The position numbers were made by a program, and so were the translations under genes. Below the pieces are notes generated by a model. That model had not been told where the DNA came from, did not search any database, and worked only from the letters and a program-made list of their open reading frames with translations. A stretch of DNA of 64,000 nt from Cycas panzhihuaensis. Its lineage: Eukaryota; Cycadophyta. This document shows positions 23,040-34,690 of this stretch, one piece after another (the first letter of the stretch is position 1; the number at the start of each line of letters is the position of its first letter). The DNA lies in NCBI GenBank assembly GCA_023213395.1, contig CM041465.1:225067741-225131740 (forward strand). The letters run 5' to 3'.

Positions 23040-24275
23040 TTATTACTACTTTCAATTCTTTGAAAGTGCCTTATGTTATTAGATTCCATGCAAAAGCATC
23101 CTTTTTTGTGAGATCAGTAAAAGGAGAGGTAATATGCATATATCCTCTAATAAATCTTTAAAAAATCTAACTACTCTTAAGAAACTTCTTACTTCTATTA
23201 TATTTTTAGGTGTGGGCCACTTTATAATTACTTGAACCTATTTTGGATCCACCTTAACACCCTCTTGGGTAATGATATGCCCTAGATATTCTAGCTTGGT
23301 CTTTTTAAAATTTTATTTATTCTGATTGGCAAAGAACTAATTACTTTCGATAACTTACAGTATAATCTTGATATGTTCTAAATGTTCTTCCTAAGTTGAG
23401 TTATAAATTAGAATATTATAAAAAAATAAATACAAATTTATGTAAGAAGGGTTTAAATACTATGTTCATCGTACTTTAGAAGGTAGTTGGAGCATTTGTT
23501 AGCCCAAATGGATAACCCAAAACTTGAATAGTCCTTCATATATATGGAATGTTCTTTTATACGCGTCCTCTTCTTTGATACAAATTTGATGGAGATTGAT
23601 CTTTGAGAAATATTTTGATCAATGTATTTCATCCAATAAATCATCAATCTATGGAATAAGGTAACGATTCTTGATGGTAAACTTATTGAACCCCCTAGAG
23701 TCCATGCACATATAGTAGGAACCAACCTTCTTATGATTTAATATAACTAGCATTGCAAAGGGATTGGTCTTAGTTGAAATATATCCCTAATATAGAAGCT
23801 CCTTAGTAATTTATTTGATTTCTCTTTTGAGATAATAGGGATGGTAATATAGGTAGATGTTATAAGAGTTGCTCCTAGTATCAACTTGATGGGGTATTAG
23901 AATCCTTGATTTGGGGGTAGTCCTTAGGGAGGTTCTTCAAAGACCTTGTTGTATTGATTTATGATGACCTATAGTTCTATTAGAACATCCTCTATCACAA
24001 TTTTGTAGCATGTCATTATATATGCGATAGGATTTTTCTTTAGTATTTTCTCCATGTAATGTAAAGTCATCAACTGCATTGGAGGTATGGGAGATGCTTG
24101 CAACCTATATTTGTGACCCTTTTAGAAGAAACTCATGAATCAAGTTTTATAATTGGTGACCATATTTCCCAAGGTTTGTAGCCATTAGATTCCTAAGATC
24201 CGCTTCTCCTATTAGCATGCCAAATAAGTATGTTATCATCTAATAATCATTAATTTAGAGATTTACCTTAAGATA
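23040..24275 (-). pseudogene. pol: G2 reverse transcriptase (cut by element X)
   Basis: The open part 23,453-23,725 and the overlapping frame show FSKINLHQICIKEEDAYKRT with the first catalytic Asp changed to Asn, and FKFWVIHLG in place of the FxxxPFGL block. The strand and order relative to RNase H and integrase fit. The VDD motif region near 23,400 is degenerate. Element X interrupts the upstream end at 24,281. Confidence 0.8.
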
Positions 24276-24280
24276 ATAAT

Positions 24281-24543
24281 TATTAGAATATCTTAGTTCA
24301 TGCTTCACAAGGCATAATAGTGATACACATTTATAGTATGATGTTAGTATTTTGTGGTGGGTCCCATGTATAATCATATTGTGTATTATAAATATACACC
24401 TAATGTATCATATAAAATCATATATGTAACAATGTTGTTATGGTATTAATTAAAGTTAAAGTACCTTAAGGGTACTATTATGATTTTGGTATTTGATATT
24501 TTTCATTTATGCAAATATCATTTTCTGTTAGTTTTATTTTTCA
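24281..24543 (+). repeat. Element X 5' LTR
   Basis: TATTAGAATA to TTTTTCA. It shares TTTGTGGTGGGTCCCATG and AACAATGTTGTTATGGT with the right copy. The first dinucleotide has decayed from TG to TA. Confidence 0.9.
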
Positions 24544-25368
24544 ATATGGTATATTGAAGTGAGATTTGTTCATTTGAAGGATTTGATCTATTATAGGTTC
24601 GTCATCGTTGAGATGTTGGAGATCATGCCAATGTTATGCGAGGTGATTTTATTTGTAGGTTTGCTAATTTATTTATGAAAACCCTAGTTCTATTGATAAG
24701 TAAGGAGGTGGCTCTATAGAGCCATTTGCCAAATTATTGTTGTTGTAAGTTATGTTATTGGTAATATTACCAATTTGTTAATGTTCATTTATGAAGTGTG
24801 TTTGTAAGCAGTGAAACCCTAACCTTGTGTGGAGATCATTTTGATTCAAATATATTAGAAGTTTGTTTATTGTTTATGATGGAATTAGGTGGATTCATAT
24901 AGTTGAGCCGTGATTGTAGAGGATTGCGAGAGATGCAGTGATCGTATGAAGCAACTGAGCATTGAGATCACACTGATACTATTTCCTCACAGTCATAGAC
25001 ACACATAGCAGGTGGATAGTTATTATAGCTTCAATAAGATGTAGAAGGCCCTTCATTGATTATAAAGATGCAGGAGAGATGGAATATAGATTATTGCATT
25101 AAAAACATAAGACATTGTAATACAGTAGAGTATAATGGTAGTCATTTGGAATATTGCTTTTGCCATAATATTTAAAGATGTAGAGTTTGCAACTGTGCAA
25201 AAAAATTATATGTAATTCGTAGTTGTGATTTTATGACAAAAAGAGTAAGTTGTCCATTTATATATTAAATTGTATCATGTCCTCGTTAAAATGAGATATA
25301 TAAAATTTCCAATATACTTGATATATTGCAATGTCCTCTGAGTTATTTTGAATAAAGTTCATCATTTA
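24544..25368 (+). other. Element X leader
   Basis: No open frame or motif was recognised. It begins with a weak PBS-like TGGTATATTGAAG. It ends at the Copia-1 insertion point, where ATTTA (25,364-25,368) is the left target copy. Confidence 0.5.
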
Positions 25369-25909
25369 TGTTAAATATGTTGAACACTTTACAAGTGTTA
25401 CATATGTATAAGGAGGTTAAAATTTTGGTCCTACTTCTGCATGGTTTACCCCTCCAAACTCCTTATGAGGGGATCCAAGGGAGAAAACAACCCCCTTTGG
25501 CAGGGGGGATGTGGGGGAAGGAGATGTCTGTCCCCCCCACACAAAGTAGGGGTTTAGGTGTAGCATCCCTCGAAGCAAATTTTAGGGTTCAAACAGAAAA
25601 GAGGATTAGGGTTGTTCATCATAAAGACCTTAGATCTAATGGTTTAGATCTTGTACCTTCTTATAACAGTCTTTATATAACTCAAATTGGGTAATTCTTT
25701 ATAGAGTGTATAGAGCAAATGAATTGATGAAGTGAGTTGGGATTTTATCTCTGTAATTCTTTATCTTTTTCTCAGATTAATAAAAGGTCTATGTTTATAC
25801 CTGAATCTCTTAGTGTTCTTTGTTATGTGCTTGATTTGTTTATGATATTTATTCTTTATATGATTAAAGTTATATTAATATTACTTTCATGGTTGCATTT
25901 TACTCTTCA
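25369..25909 (+). repeat. Copia-1 5' LTR
   Basis: TGTTAAATATGTTGAACA to CTCTTCA, 541 bp. The open frame inside it (25,368-25,694) is not a gene; the right LTR does not preserve it. It includes a TATA-like TATATAACTC near 25,672 and a polyadenylation-like AATAAAAGG near 25,780. Confidence 0.93.
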
Positions 25910-25911
25910 TT

Positions 25912-25923
25912 TAGTATCAAAGC
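25912..25923 (+). promoter_or_regulatory. Copia-1 primer-binding site
   Basis: TAGTATCAAAGC, two transitions away from TGGTATCAGAGC, two bases after the LTR. Confidence 0.85.
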
Positions 25924-25995
25924 TAAGGGTTTAAGTTCTGTGAGAAGCCATTTAGTGAGTGGGAGCCTTGTTTGGTAAACTTGAGTGCAAAGATC

Positions 25996-26760
25996 ATGGC
26001 ATGCATTACGAAGATGGAGATCGAAAAGTTTAATGGCTAAAACTTTGAATTATGTAAGATAAAGCTAGAAGATATCCTCGTCGAGAAGGATCAATAGATC
26101 ATTGTAGCAGAAACAAGGCCTACAACTATGGGTAATAAAAACTGGAAGAAGCTTAATAAAAAAGTAATCAGTTTGATAAGGTTATGCCTTTCAGACATGA
26201 TGTTGTTAAATATTGCCATAGAGCCTACAACTAAATATCTGTGGATAAAGTTAGAAGCTTAGTATCAAACTAAGTCCTTAGTTAATAAGCTATTTCTTTG
26301 AAAAAATTTGTACTCACTCAAGATGAGTGATGGCTATGCAGTTGCAGATTATCTCACTATATTTAATACTGTGATGAGCCAACTTATTTTAATTGGGATA
26401 AAAATATTTAAAGAAGACAAGTGTATTACAATGTTATGTTTACTTCCTAATTCATGAGATAATCTTGTGATGATGATTAGCAGCACGACTACTCCCATCC
26501 TAAAATTTGATGATGTTGTTACTACTCTACTATCAAAAGAGACAAGGTAAAAATCTTTTGAGGATAATTTAAAAGAAGTATTAGTAGTGAGGGTCAAACA
26601 TTGGATCGTTACTAATAAAAGCCTAGGAATAGATGGTTAAAATCTAGAGAGAAATCAAAATCTCCAAGTAGAGGCCCGTTGATATGTTAGAGATGTGGGA
26701 TGCCTAGCCATATGAAGAGGTAATGTTAAGTCAAGGTTGACAAGGGAAAGTCACCTGAAG
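25996..26760 (+). pseudogene. gag: Copia-1 gag with zinc knuckle
   Basis: The start MACITKMEIEKFNG at 25,996 matches Copia-2 at 34,121. Further blocks are KLKMSD-like SLKMSDGYAVADYLTIF (about 26,310-26,360) and KEDKCITMLCLLPNS. The nucleocapsid knuckle lies at 26,685-26,726, with Cys, Cys, His, Cys spacing intact but stops inside it. In-frame stops at Gln/Trp sites disable the gene. Confidence 0.88.
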
Positions 26761-26780
26761 CTTCTTTTTTCACGGTAGTA

Positions 26781-27230
26781 ATGGCCTTTGATGAAGTTGA
26801 TGGCGATCTTTATCTGGCAACCTTAAGTAAGTTGTCAAATGTTAAGTCTTGGTTAATTGACTCTAGTGCTTCATTTCACGTTACTCCCTATAGGGAGTGG
26901 TTTTGTGAATACACAAGTATTGATGGAGGTGAAGTATATTTTAGGGATCATTACCGATATAAAATTATGGGTCATAGAAGGATGAAGGTTTGATTTAGGA
27001 ATGGAAGGGTTAAAATTATCCCTAATGTGAGTCATATTCTCAGTTTGGTAATGAGTCTATTTTCTATCAGTTAATTGGGTGATGTAGGAATAGAAGTGAT
27101 TTTTAATAAAGATAGTTGCAAAATGGTATGGGGAGCATTGATGTTAGTAAGAGGGGTTAAATTTAGAATGTTGTACAATCTTAATGTGAACAAAGTGTGT
27201 GATAATAGTTGCAGTCCAACTATTATAAAA
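26781..27230 (+). pseudogene. pol: Copia-1 aspartic protease
   Basis: The open frame from 26,781 contains WLIDSSASFHVTPYREWF. The catalytic Asp-Ser-Gly-Ala has become Asp-Ser-Ser-Ala, a G-to-A change. It is followed by IMGHRRMKV, a TGA, and the C-terminal SHILSLVMSLFSIS block. Confidence 0.88.
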
Positions 27231-28190
27231 AGTAATAATAATGAAGGCAGGACCTGAATATCATTTGCTAGTAAAACTATGTAGTGGCATTAAAGATTGG
27301 GCCATATTGGAGAGAAATGCCTCCATGATTTATTCTCCAAAGGTATGGAAGAAGACATCTCTAGAATTAATGGCTCTTTTGATTTTAACTTTTGTGAGCA
27401 TTGTGTGTATGGAAAACAAAATTAAGTTAGTCTTTCTTCAAGCTTGAAGAGAGCAAAGGGAATTCTACAATTGGTGCACACTTATGGTTTTGGACCTATT
27501 GATGTACCCTCATTGGGTGGGTCCAAATTCTTTGTCTCATTTATAGATGATTACTTGAGAAAGACATAGTTGTATTTTCTCAGGGAGAAATCTGAGTTCT
27601 TTAGTAAATTTAAAGAATTTAAGGCCTTGGTCAAGAATTAGAGTGACAAGTGACTCAAAGAACTGAGGATTGATAATGGAGGTAAGTTTTGCTTAAGGAG
27701 TTTGAGCAATTCTATAAGCAGTATGGAATAACAAGGCAAAAGAGAATTTCCTATATGTCACAATAGAATAGAGTTGCTGAAAGGATGAATAGGACCTTAT
27801 TGGAGAGATCGAGGAGTATGCTCAGTGCTGTTAGATTAGAGAGGAAATTCTAGGTTGAGGCTGTGATGACTATAAGCTACCTGATAAATAGATCACCAAT
27901 AACTACCTTAGTATATAAAACACCTGAAGAAATATGGTTTGGTAAGAAACCATCTCTTGGTCATCTTAGAGTTTTTAATTCTAAAGCTTTTATGCATGTT
28001 CCTAAACAATAGAGGACTAAGCTTGATTTCAAAGTACAAAAGACCATTTTCATTGGCTATGGTGATTGTGTTAAATGGTATAAGCTTTATAACCTTGAAA
28101 TATAGAAAGTTGTATTTAGCCATGATGTTATCTTTAAAGAGGAGTTTAATTCTCTAAAGCAAGATAAAAAACCAAAGGAGAAAAACTCTA
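27231..28190 (+). pseudogene. pol: Copia-1 integrase
   Basis: The zinc-binding start is visible as RLGHIGEKCLHDLFSKG and FCEHCVYG (about 27,290-27,420). Next come FVSFIDDYLRKT with the first Asp (about 27,535-27,570), RIDNGGKF with the second (about 27,670), and the C-terminal WFGKKPSLGHLRVFNSKAF (about 27,935-27,990). Copia integrases have this HHCC, D, D-35-E plan. Many frame breaks. Confidence 0.87.
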
Positions 28191-28419
28191 AGAAGGTACA
28201 ATTTGAGATAAGAGATGAAGATTCTTCATCAGAATATGAGTTAGCTAAAGAGAAAGGACCAACTTTAGAGGTAACTCAACCTTAAGAACCCCACATCTTA
28301 AGGAAATCAACTCATGAGAGAAGACATCCTGATAGGTATATTCCTGAAGACTTTCATCGCTTCTCTTTTATTTTATCTACTATAGATAATGATTCAAGTA
28401 CTATTTGGGAGGCTCTAAA

Positions 28420-29260
28420 GTCAATAGAGAGCTAACTCTAGATGAAGGCTATGGAAGAAAAAATGATAGCCCTTCGACAAAAAACTCAAGGGATTTGGTG
28501 GATCTGCTTGATAGTAAAAAAACTTGTTAATAACAAATGGATCTTCAAGAAGAAGTTTTAGGCAAATGGTACTATAAAAAAGTACAAGGCTCACTTGGTG
28601 GAAAAGGGCTATTCCTAGGTCAAGCAAATAAATTTTAGTGAGGTATTTTCTCCTATTACAAAAATAGTTGTAATTAGATTTTTATTAGCTATAATAGCTA
28701 CCTATGACCTTGAGGTGCATGAAATGGATGTGAAGAATGCATTTCTTCACAGTGACCTTGAGGAAGAAATTTATATGTTGTAACTTGAAGGTTTTAAAGT
28801 TGCAAGAAAGGAGAATATGGTATGTAGGTTAAAGAAGATATTATATAGCTTGAAACAATCATCGAGGATGTGGTATTAAAAGTTTGATTCACATATGTTG
28901 GTAAACGGCTTTGTGCACAACAAAACAAATCATTGTGTCTATTATAAATAGATTGATGATCACTTTGTTATTTTAGCTTTATTTGTTGATGATATACTTT
29001 TAGTTGGTAATAATAAAGAAATAAAGCAACTTATGAAAGGCCAATAGGCATCTTATTTTGAGATGAAGGACATTGGTACTGCACATTTTATTTTGGGCAT
29101 CGAGATTAAAAGGGATAAGAGAAATAGGAAGATTTGGCTTAGGCAAAGATAGTACATTAAGACAATATTATATCAGTTCAGGTTATAGGATAGTAAACTA
29201 GTTAATGTTTCTCTTCCTGTTAGCTTAAAATTATCAATTGAACAATGCCCAAAGACTTAC
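28420..29260 (+). pseudogene. pol: Copia-1 reverse transcriptase
   Basis: Blocks in order: KWIFKKKF near 28,530, KYKAHLVEKGYS, VHEMDVKNAFLHSDLEEEIY with the first Asp (about 28,710-28,775), ILYSLKQSSRMWY (about 28,840-28,880), LALFVDDILLVGNN with the catalytic FVDD (about 28,976-29,017) and FILGIEIKR. The stops fall mainly at expected Gln, for example after the YS of KGYS. Confidence 0.9.
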
Positions 29261-29275
29261 TAAGAAGTTGAAGAA

Positions 29276-29970
29276 ATGGCATTTATCCCTTACGCTAGTG
29301 TTGTTGGTAGCCTGATATATGCAATGGTTTGTACTCAACTAGACATTACTGATGTAGTGGGAGTAGTTAGCAGGTATATGTCAAACCCAAGCAAGGAGCA
29401 TTGGGTGGTTGTGAAAAGGATTTTCAGGTATCTTCGGGGTATATCAGACTATGGAATTTGTTATCAAGGAAATCCCATAGAGAGTAGAACAGTGAACTTA
29501 AGAGGCTTTGTTGATGCTAATTGGGCTAGAGATCTTAACAATAGAAGATCTACAAGCAGGTATGTTTTTACCCTTTGTGGTGGCATAATCAACTAGATGA
29601 GCAAAAGACAACAAGTGTGGCACTTTCTAATACAGAAGCAGAGTATATGGAAGCTACCCATACGTGAAAGGAAGTAGTTCAATTAAAAAGATTATGCATA
29701 AATGTTGGCGTTAAGAAGAATGTTGTGAGGATAGATTGTGATAATCAAAATATAATCTACCTAGAAAAAAACCTCACTTTTCATGCTCGGTCGAAGCATA
29801 TTAATGTGTAACTCCATTTTGTAAGAGAAATGGTTTAAGATTACAAGGCGAACTTACAAAAGATTACTGTACAAGAGAATGTTGTAGACTCAATGACTAA
29901 GGTTGTTAGGATAGAAAATTTTAAATGGTATAGAAAGGCAATAGGTGTTTGTGATATTGGCATTAAGTAG
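29276..29970 (+). pseudogene. pol: Copia-1 RNase H
   Basis: The open frame 29,276-29,596 contains YASVVGSLIYAMVCTQLDIT and LRGFVDANWARDLNNRRSTS, the usual RNase H start with the catalytic Asp. It ends at TAG. The rest (KQQ, ALSNTEAEYMEA, HARSKHINV) follows in another frame down to about 29,960. Confidence 0.9.
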
Positions 29971-30014
29971 TTATATATGTAAGTTTCTTATAAAGTATTT
30001 AACAAGTGGGAGAT

Positions 30015-30553
30015 TATTAAATACGTTGAACACTTTATAAGTATTACATATGTATAAGAAGGTTAAAAGTTTGGTCATATTTCAGCATGGTTTAGCCCTC
30101 CAAACTCCTTATAGAGGGGAGGGAATCCAAGGGAGGTGATATCACCCTTTGGTAGGGGGGGTGCATCCCCCCCCACCCCCGCCTGCATAAAGTAGGGGTT
30201 CATGGGCAGCATCCCTCGAAGAAAATTTTAGGGTTTAAATAGAAAAGAAAATTAGGGTTATTCATCATAAATACCCTAGATCTGATAATTCAGATCTTGT
30301 ACCTTCTTATAACATTCTTTATATAACCTAAATTGGGTAATTCTTTGTAGAGTATACAGAGCAGATGAGTTGATGATGTGAGTTGGGGTTTTATCTATGT
30401 AATTCTTTAGCTTTTACTGAAATTAATAAAAGGTCTATGCTTAGACCTAAATCCTAATGTTCTTTGTTATGTACTTGATTTGTTGATGCTATTTATTCTT
30501 TGCATGGCTAAAGTTCTGTTAATATTACTCTCATGGTTACATTTTGCCCTTTA
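30015..30553 (+). repeat. Copia-1 3' LTR
   Basis: 539 bp, TATTAAATACGTTGAACA to CCCTTTA, after the polypurine-like GTGGGAGAT. Both terminal dinucleotides have changed by transition (TG to TA, CA to TA). Confidence 0.92.
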
Positions 30554-30558
30554 ATTTG

Positions 30559-31630
30559 AAATATATCAATCATCATCATAATATGAAATTACCCTTTGTT
30601 AAATCTATGAAGACTAATCTGCTTATCTATAAATTATAGAGACATCTGCCCTAGAAGCATCTATTTATTGGATTTCTCCTAAATTATTTAGTTCTTATCC
30701 TTTGTCCAGATTGTGCCCTGCACCAACGATCATCATTTTCCATTTTTATATGATATTCACTGCAGAGCTCAAGGCCGATAACATTTTACATGGTCTAAAT
30801 GTTTTTTATCTAATTTCATTCTAATTTTGATTTAAAATTTATTTATTTGAATCATTATTGATCCATGAATTTATGTGCAAGTGATTTTCGAATTAAGGTA
30901 TATATATATATTTTTAATAGTTTTTAAAATTATAACTAGATTGAAATTTTGATTAGAGTCCATTAGCTCCCTATGCCTTAGTCCCCTAGTCATATGGTAT
31001 ATTGATATGACCTAGTTCTATGTAGTGAAGTCTGCTAAAGTTTAAACCCTTATTTTTTATATATTTTTTTTTTCATAAAGGGGCACCTATGCATTTTCTT
31101 CAATATCTTGAGTTTTAGAAGTTTGTTGTCCAAACAGTCTAAACTATTGGAATCATAATTTAGAGCATGTCATTTTGGTATATGATTTGATATATTTTTA
31201 TATTATTTTCATAGAGAAATTTTAGTATAAAGTTGAGTCTTTATGATGGATCCCTACGTGGTAACTGGACAAAATTTTCCTTTGCATTCCCTACATCATC
31301 TTTCTACCTATTTATTGACCCTAGGGCAACTGAATTTTGAACCTTCGAAGGATATTCTAAACTATCATTTAAGGAAATTTATTATAATTTGTATATTGGG
31401 TCCTATAAAAGACTAGGAGGAAAAATGAGGTCCTAAAATCAAGGACAGGGTTGTTATTATCTTGTTGACAGATTTATATGACTATGTGGCCCATCTTATA
31501 TGCTTTGAGATGAATTTTTTGGATTCTTGGTTGCTAATTTGATTAGAATGAAGGAGGTCCTAAATTTAAAAAGACATGACATATAGGTTGATATGTGATG
31601 AATTTTTTAGTAGTGCATACTTACAATCAT
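30559..31630 (+). other. Element X internal, non-coding part
   Basis: AT-rich DNA with no open frame over about 60 codons that resembles anything known. It continues the X leader after the Copia-1 insertion. Confidence 0.5.
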
Positions 31631-31631
31631 G

Positions 31632-32020
31632 GAAGAGAATGACACACTTATATTTGTATATGAGACAAATGAATATTACTTGAAGGATACATTTCTTTCG
31701 ATACCAAAGTGTAATAGAGCAAACTAATTTTTTTGGACAATTAGAATGAGATGTCTATTCATACCTAGAGGATTATGAAAAGTTGTTACTAATGCATATG
31801 ATATTCCTGATGATGAAGACGAAAGGGAAAAACTTAAGAAAAAAAACAAAGAAGTAATTATCATGATTCTTACTATATTAAATAAGGTTGAGCTTCCTTC
31901 AATATATCATTTTGTCATTCCTAAGGTTTAACATACTAGTACTGCTAAAGAGGCTTAGAATTTTTAAAATGATATATTTGAATAAACTCCTAAAGAGATA
32001 CAATATATTATTGACAAGGT
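31632..32020 (+). pseudogene. Gag-like remnant in element X
   Basis: Starting MEENDTLIFVYETNEYYLKD at 31,632, one frame runs with few stops through IPDDEDEREKLKKKNKEVII, VELPSIYHFVIPKV and TAKEA-NF-NDIFE. The last pieces resemble the copia Gag UBN2 pattern (a helix, then TAKEAW). Similarity is weak, so function is only suggested. Confidence 0.45.
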
Positions 32021-32024
32021 AAAC

Positions 32025-32560
32025 ATGATTATTAATGATTATGATATAGATAAAAGGAATGAAGAAAGTACTATTAACGTTAATGAAAAGGTATGTCAAG
32101 ACATTGATAAAGAAAGTATGAGTATTGATAAGACTACTACTAAACGTAAAGAGACTATGGTTAAATGCATTGTTAAGACTACTACTACTATTGAATATAT
32201 TAAGAGTGATGAATCAATTACTACTACTAGATGTAAAGAATATATCGATGATTGTGATTAAGAAATTGATGTTCCTAATGCTCCTATTGAAGATAAGTTT
32301 GATAATTCTAATAACAAATAGGTTGTATTTGAAGATATGTTTAAAGACATGCTTGATGTAAAATTTGAAGTTGTTGCTAGTATTTGTGAAGATGGTTACT
32401 TACAAGATCTACATTAAAATTAAATTGGACCAACTATGATAAAGAATCAAGATTTACATATTAGTAGGAAGAAATCCAAGTTTAAAGATCATTACTTGCT
32501 AGAGCTATTATAGTAAAAGCATCACTATAGGATTTAAGACAAAGATCAAGTTAAAGATAT
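32025..32560 (+). pseudogene. Thr/Lys-rich frame in element X
   Basis: I do not recognise it. It is open for 78 codons (MIINDYDIDKRNEESTINVN...), includes TTTKRKETMVKCIVKTTTTI, then continues after a TAA with acidic residues (FDNSNNK, FEDMFKDMLDVKFEV) to about 32,560. It follows the gag-like stretch in the same frame and may be its C-terminal half. The low complexity comes partly from ACT repeats. Confidence 0.35.
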
Positions 32561-32620
32561 CATCTTCAAGATATTTCTAAGGGCAAGGTGTTGCAAATTT
32601 AAATAACCCAAATATATATT

Positions 32621-32629
32621 AAGAGGGAG
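32621..32629 (+). promoter_or_regulatory. Element X polypurine tract
   Basis: AAGAGGGAG lies immediately before the TGTTGG start of the right LTR. Confidence 0.85.
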
Positions 32630-32895
32630 TGTTGGAATAGCCTCATTCATGCTTCATAAGGTATAATAGTAATGCATATTTATATCATGATATCAGTATT
32701 TTGTGGTGGGTCCCATGCATAGTCATGTTATGTATTATAAAAACACACCCAATATATCATATGAAATCATTTATATAACAATGTTGTTATGGTGTTAATT
32801 AAAATTAAGGTACCTTAAGGGTACCATTGTGATCCTGATGTTTGATATTTTTTATTTGTGCAAATATTATTTTCTGTTAGTTTTAGTTTTTAACA
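32630..32895 (+). repeat. Element X 3' LTR
   Basis: 266 bp, TGTTGGAATAG to TTTTTAACA, matching 24,281-24,543. Confidence 0.92.
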
Positions 32896-32900
32896 ATAAC

Positions 32901-33060
32901 CTCCACATATTATAGTCTTACCATTGGTGATGGAAACCTAGAAAACATTAAGGTGCTTAGATGGGTAACTGCAACTTCTCTGTAATGGGTTTATTGATGA
33001 AATTATGTTTGATTCTACTATCTATGAGAATAATTACTCGTGTTCCCTTGATTATCCTCT
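32901..33060 (-). pseudogene. pol: G2 aspartic protease
   Basis: The minus strand reads VIILIDSRIKHNFINKPITE (about 33,000-33,045). The active-site Asp-Ser-Gly has become Asp-Ser-Arg, again a G-to-A transition. Its order (upstream of the RT at 24 kb once X is discounted) is correct. Confidence 0.85.
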
Positions 33061-33555
33061 AGAATCACAAAGTTTATGGGGTGGTAATTTCTCTAATAAT
33101 GGATTATAATGATATCTATACATTTTTGGTGTTAGTATTAAGAAGTCCTTCAATTTTGGATTTATCATATATATCTGGTAATCTTTCTTCTTTTTCTAGA
33201 ATGTCAACATCTTCATTATTAATCATGAACACCTTCTTTGAAGGATATTGATGATCTTGATTCTATTTTCCTCCATACTTAAAGTGGGTCCCTTATTTTA
33301 GGTGTTTTTCTTTAGATAATTTATTTGTCTTATTATTACCCTTGATAGTCAATAAAGGTTTAACCTTTGTTCTTAATCTATTCTAATTTGGTTAGAAGCT
33401 AAGGTTTTAGTAGGAGGTAGGTTTAACTTGTTAGACATAACTAGGCCTCCCTTCTCTATATTCTTCTTCTACATTTCTTGCCTTTTGAATAACTTTATTT
33501 AAGATGACTCCTTCTATTATCTTTATGTAATATTTGATATGTCCCTTAAGTCTTA
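33061..33555 (-). pseudogene. gag: G2 gag end with zinc knuckle
   Basis: HFKYGGK and DHQYPSKKVFMI (about 33,220-33,290) are a decayed C-x2-C...H...C knuckle with Cys changed to His and Tyr. Upstream is a basic linker (TIKGNNKTNKLSKEKHLK). It is cut by Copia-2 at 33,556. Confidence 0.78.
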
Positions 33556-33560
33556 CAACA

Positions 33561-34034
33561 TGTTAGATATGTTAAACACTTTGCAAGTGTTATATGGGTA
33601 TAAGCGTTACACACAAGCCCCTTTATGGATTAACAACAATCCACAGAGTGGGGGGTCTAGGGGGGAAGTGGGGGTTTAGGGACAAGTGCCCATGAGAAAT
33701 TTTTTTGGGTGTTTTATGAGGGTCTTTTTTAGCTTATGGTTTATGACTATTATATTGTAAAATCATAAAGTGGTATCCTGTAAAGTTATGTCTATATATT
33801 TTTATGTAATGACACATGTAAAAGGTTATATAAGTCTTTGATGTGTTGGTAAGAAGACTTAGGGTTTTTATCTTTGTAAATTTTTAGCTGTTAATCAAAT
33901 TAATAAAAGGTCTATGCTTAGACTTGAATCTCCTAGTGTTCTTTATTGTGTGTTTAGTTTGTTTATACTATTTATTCCTTATATAGTTTAGAGTTCTATT
34001 AATACATTACTTTTGTGATTATATTTTCTCTTTA
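33561..34034 (+). repeat. Copia-2 5' LTR
   Basis: TGTTAGATATGTTAAACACT to CTCTTTA, 474 bp, matching 45,726-46,207. It is related at its ends to the Copia-1 LTR. Confidence 0.93.
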
Positions 34035-34036
34035 TT

Positions 34037-34048
34037 TAGTATTAGAGC
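34037..34048 (+). promoter_or_regulatory. Copia-2 primer-binding site
   Basis: TAGTATTAGAGC, two transitions from TGGTATCAGAGC, two bases after the LTR. Confidence 0.85.
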
Positions 34049-34120
34049 TAAGGGTTTTAGTTTTGTGGGAACTCATTTGGTGAGTGGGAGCCTTATTTGG
34101 TGAACTTGAGTATGAAGATC

Positions 34121-34361
34121 ATGGCATACATTATGAACATGGAGATTAAAAATTTTAATAGATAAAACTTTAAGTTCTGGAACCTAAAAATGGAAAATAT
34201 CCTCGTTGAGAAGGATTAGTAGATCATTATAGTAGGAACAAAGCCTATGACTATGGATGATAAAGACTGGAAGAAGCTTGATTGAAAAGTAATCAATTCG
34301 ATAAATTTATGCCTTTTAGACACGGTGTTATTAAATGTTACCACAACATCTGTGGCCAAAG
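34121..34361 (+). pseudogene. gag: Copia-2 gag, N-terminal part
   Basis: It begins MAYIMNMEIKNFNR at 34,121, parallel to Copia-1 gag, with TAG/TAA stops. It is cut at 34,361 after VTTTSVA by Copia-3. The reading frame resumes on the far side at 42,012-42,016 within the duplicated CAAAG. Confidence 0.88.
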
Positions 34362-34673
34362 TGAAGGAAGGATGGATCTAGGAGATAAATCACTCACATA
34401 CACACAATGGCAATGGAGAATGAAAATGAAGATGAAACAAGATATGAGAGCAAGCTTAGAGGTGAGAATGAATAATGACTCCCTCCTTGAGATTTCTCCT
34501 TTTATTATTGAGGGTGAGCATTAGGGTTAGGATTTTCCCACCTAATGACATAAACCCGAAATTACATCTAAATGCACATAAAGTACATTTCATTAAGAGA
34601 CTAATACTAATAATATATCCTAAGGTTACATAATTAATCTACACAAATGACCTTGATACATTAACCTCTTTCA
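34362..34673 (-). repeat. Copia-3 3' LTR (left copy)
   Basis: 312 bp, TGAAGGAAGG to CTCTTTCA on the plus strand. It matches 41,700-42,011 with no gaps. Confidence 0.96.
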
Positions 34674-34690
34674 ATTCCCCCCTTAATGGT
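34674..34690 (-). promoter_or_regulatory. Copia-3 polypurine tract
   Basis: ATTCCCCCCTTAATGG on the plus strand is CCATTAAGGGGGGAAT on the minus strand, adjacent to the LTR. Confidence 0.88.

Larger units (their letters stand above)
25369..30553 (+). mobile_element. Ty1/copia element Copia-1, nested in X
   Basis: It has LTRs of 541 and 539 bp, an initiator-tRNA-Met type PBS (25,912), gag, protease, integrase, RT, RNase H in copia order, and a polypurine-like AAGTGGGAGAT before the right LTR. ATTTA on the left and ATTTG on the right (30,554-30,558) are target duplications with one transition. It is full length in layout (5.2 kb) but interrupted by dozens of stops. It is a relative of Copia-2. 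Confidence 0.93.
24281..32895 (+). mobile_element. Non-autonomous LTR element X, carrying Copia-1
   Basis: LTRs of 263 and 266 bp lie at 24,281-24,543 and 32,630-32,895. They are flanked by ATAAT (24,276-24,280) and ATAAC (32,896-32,900), a target duplication with one transition. A polypurine tract AAGAGGGAG precedes the right LTR, which fixes the plus orientation. Without Copia-1 the element is about 3.4 kb and has no pol: only a gag-like stretch and a Thr/Lys-rich frame near the 3' end. TGGTAT at 24,548 may be the remains of a PBS. Confidence 0.87.

Noticed and set aside
25368-25694. 108-codon open frame
   Set aside because: It lies wholly in the Copia-1 5' LTR and is not preserved in the 3' LTR.
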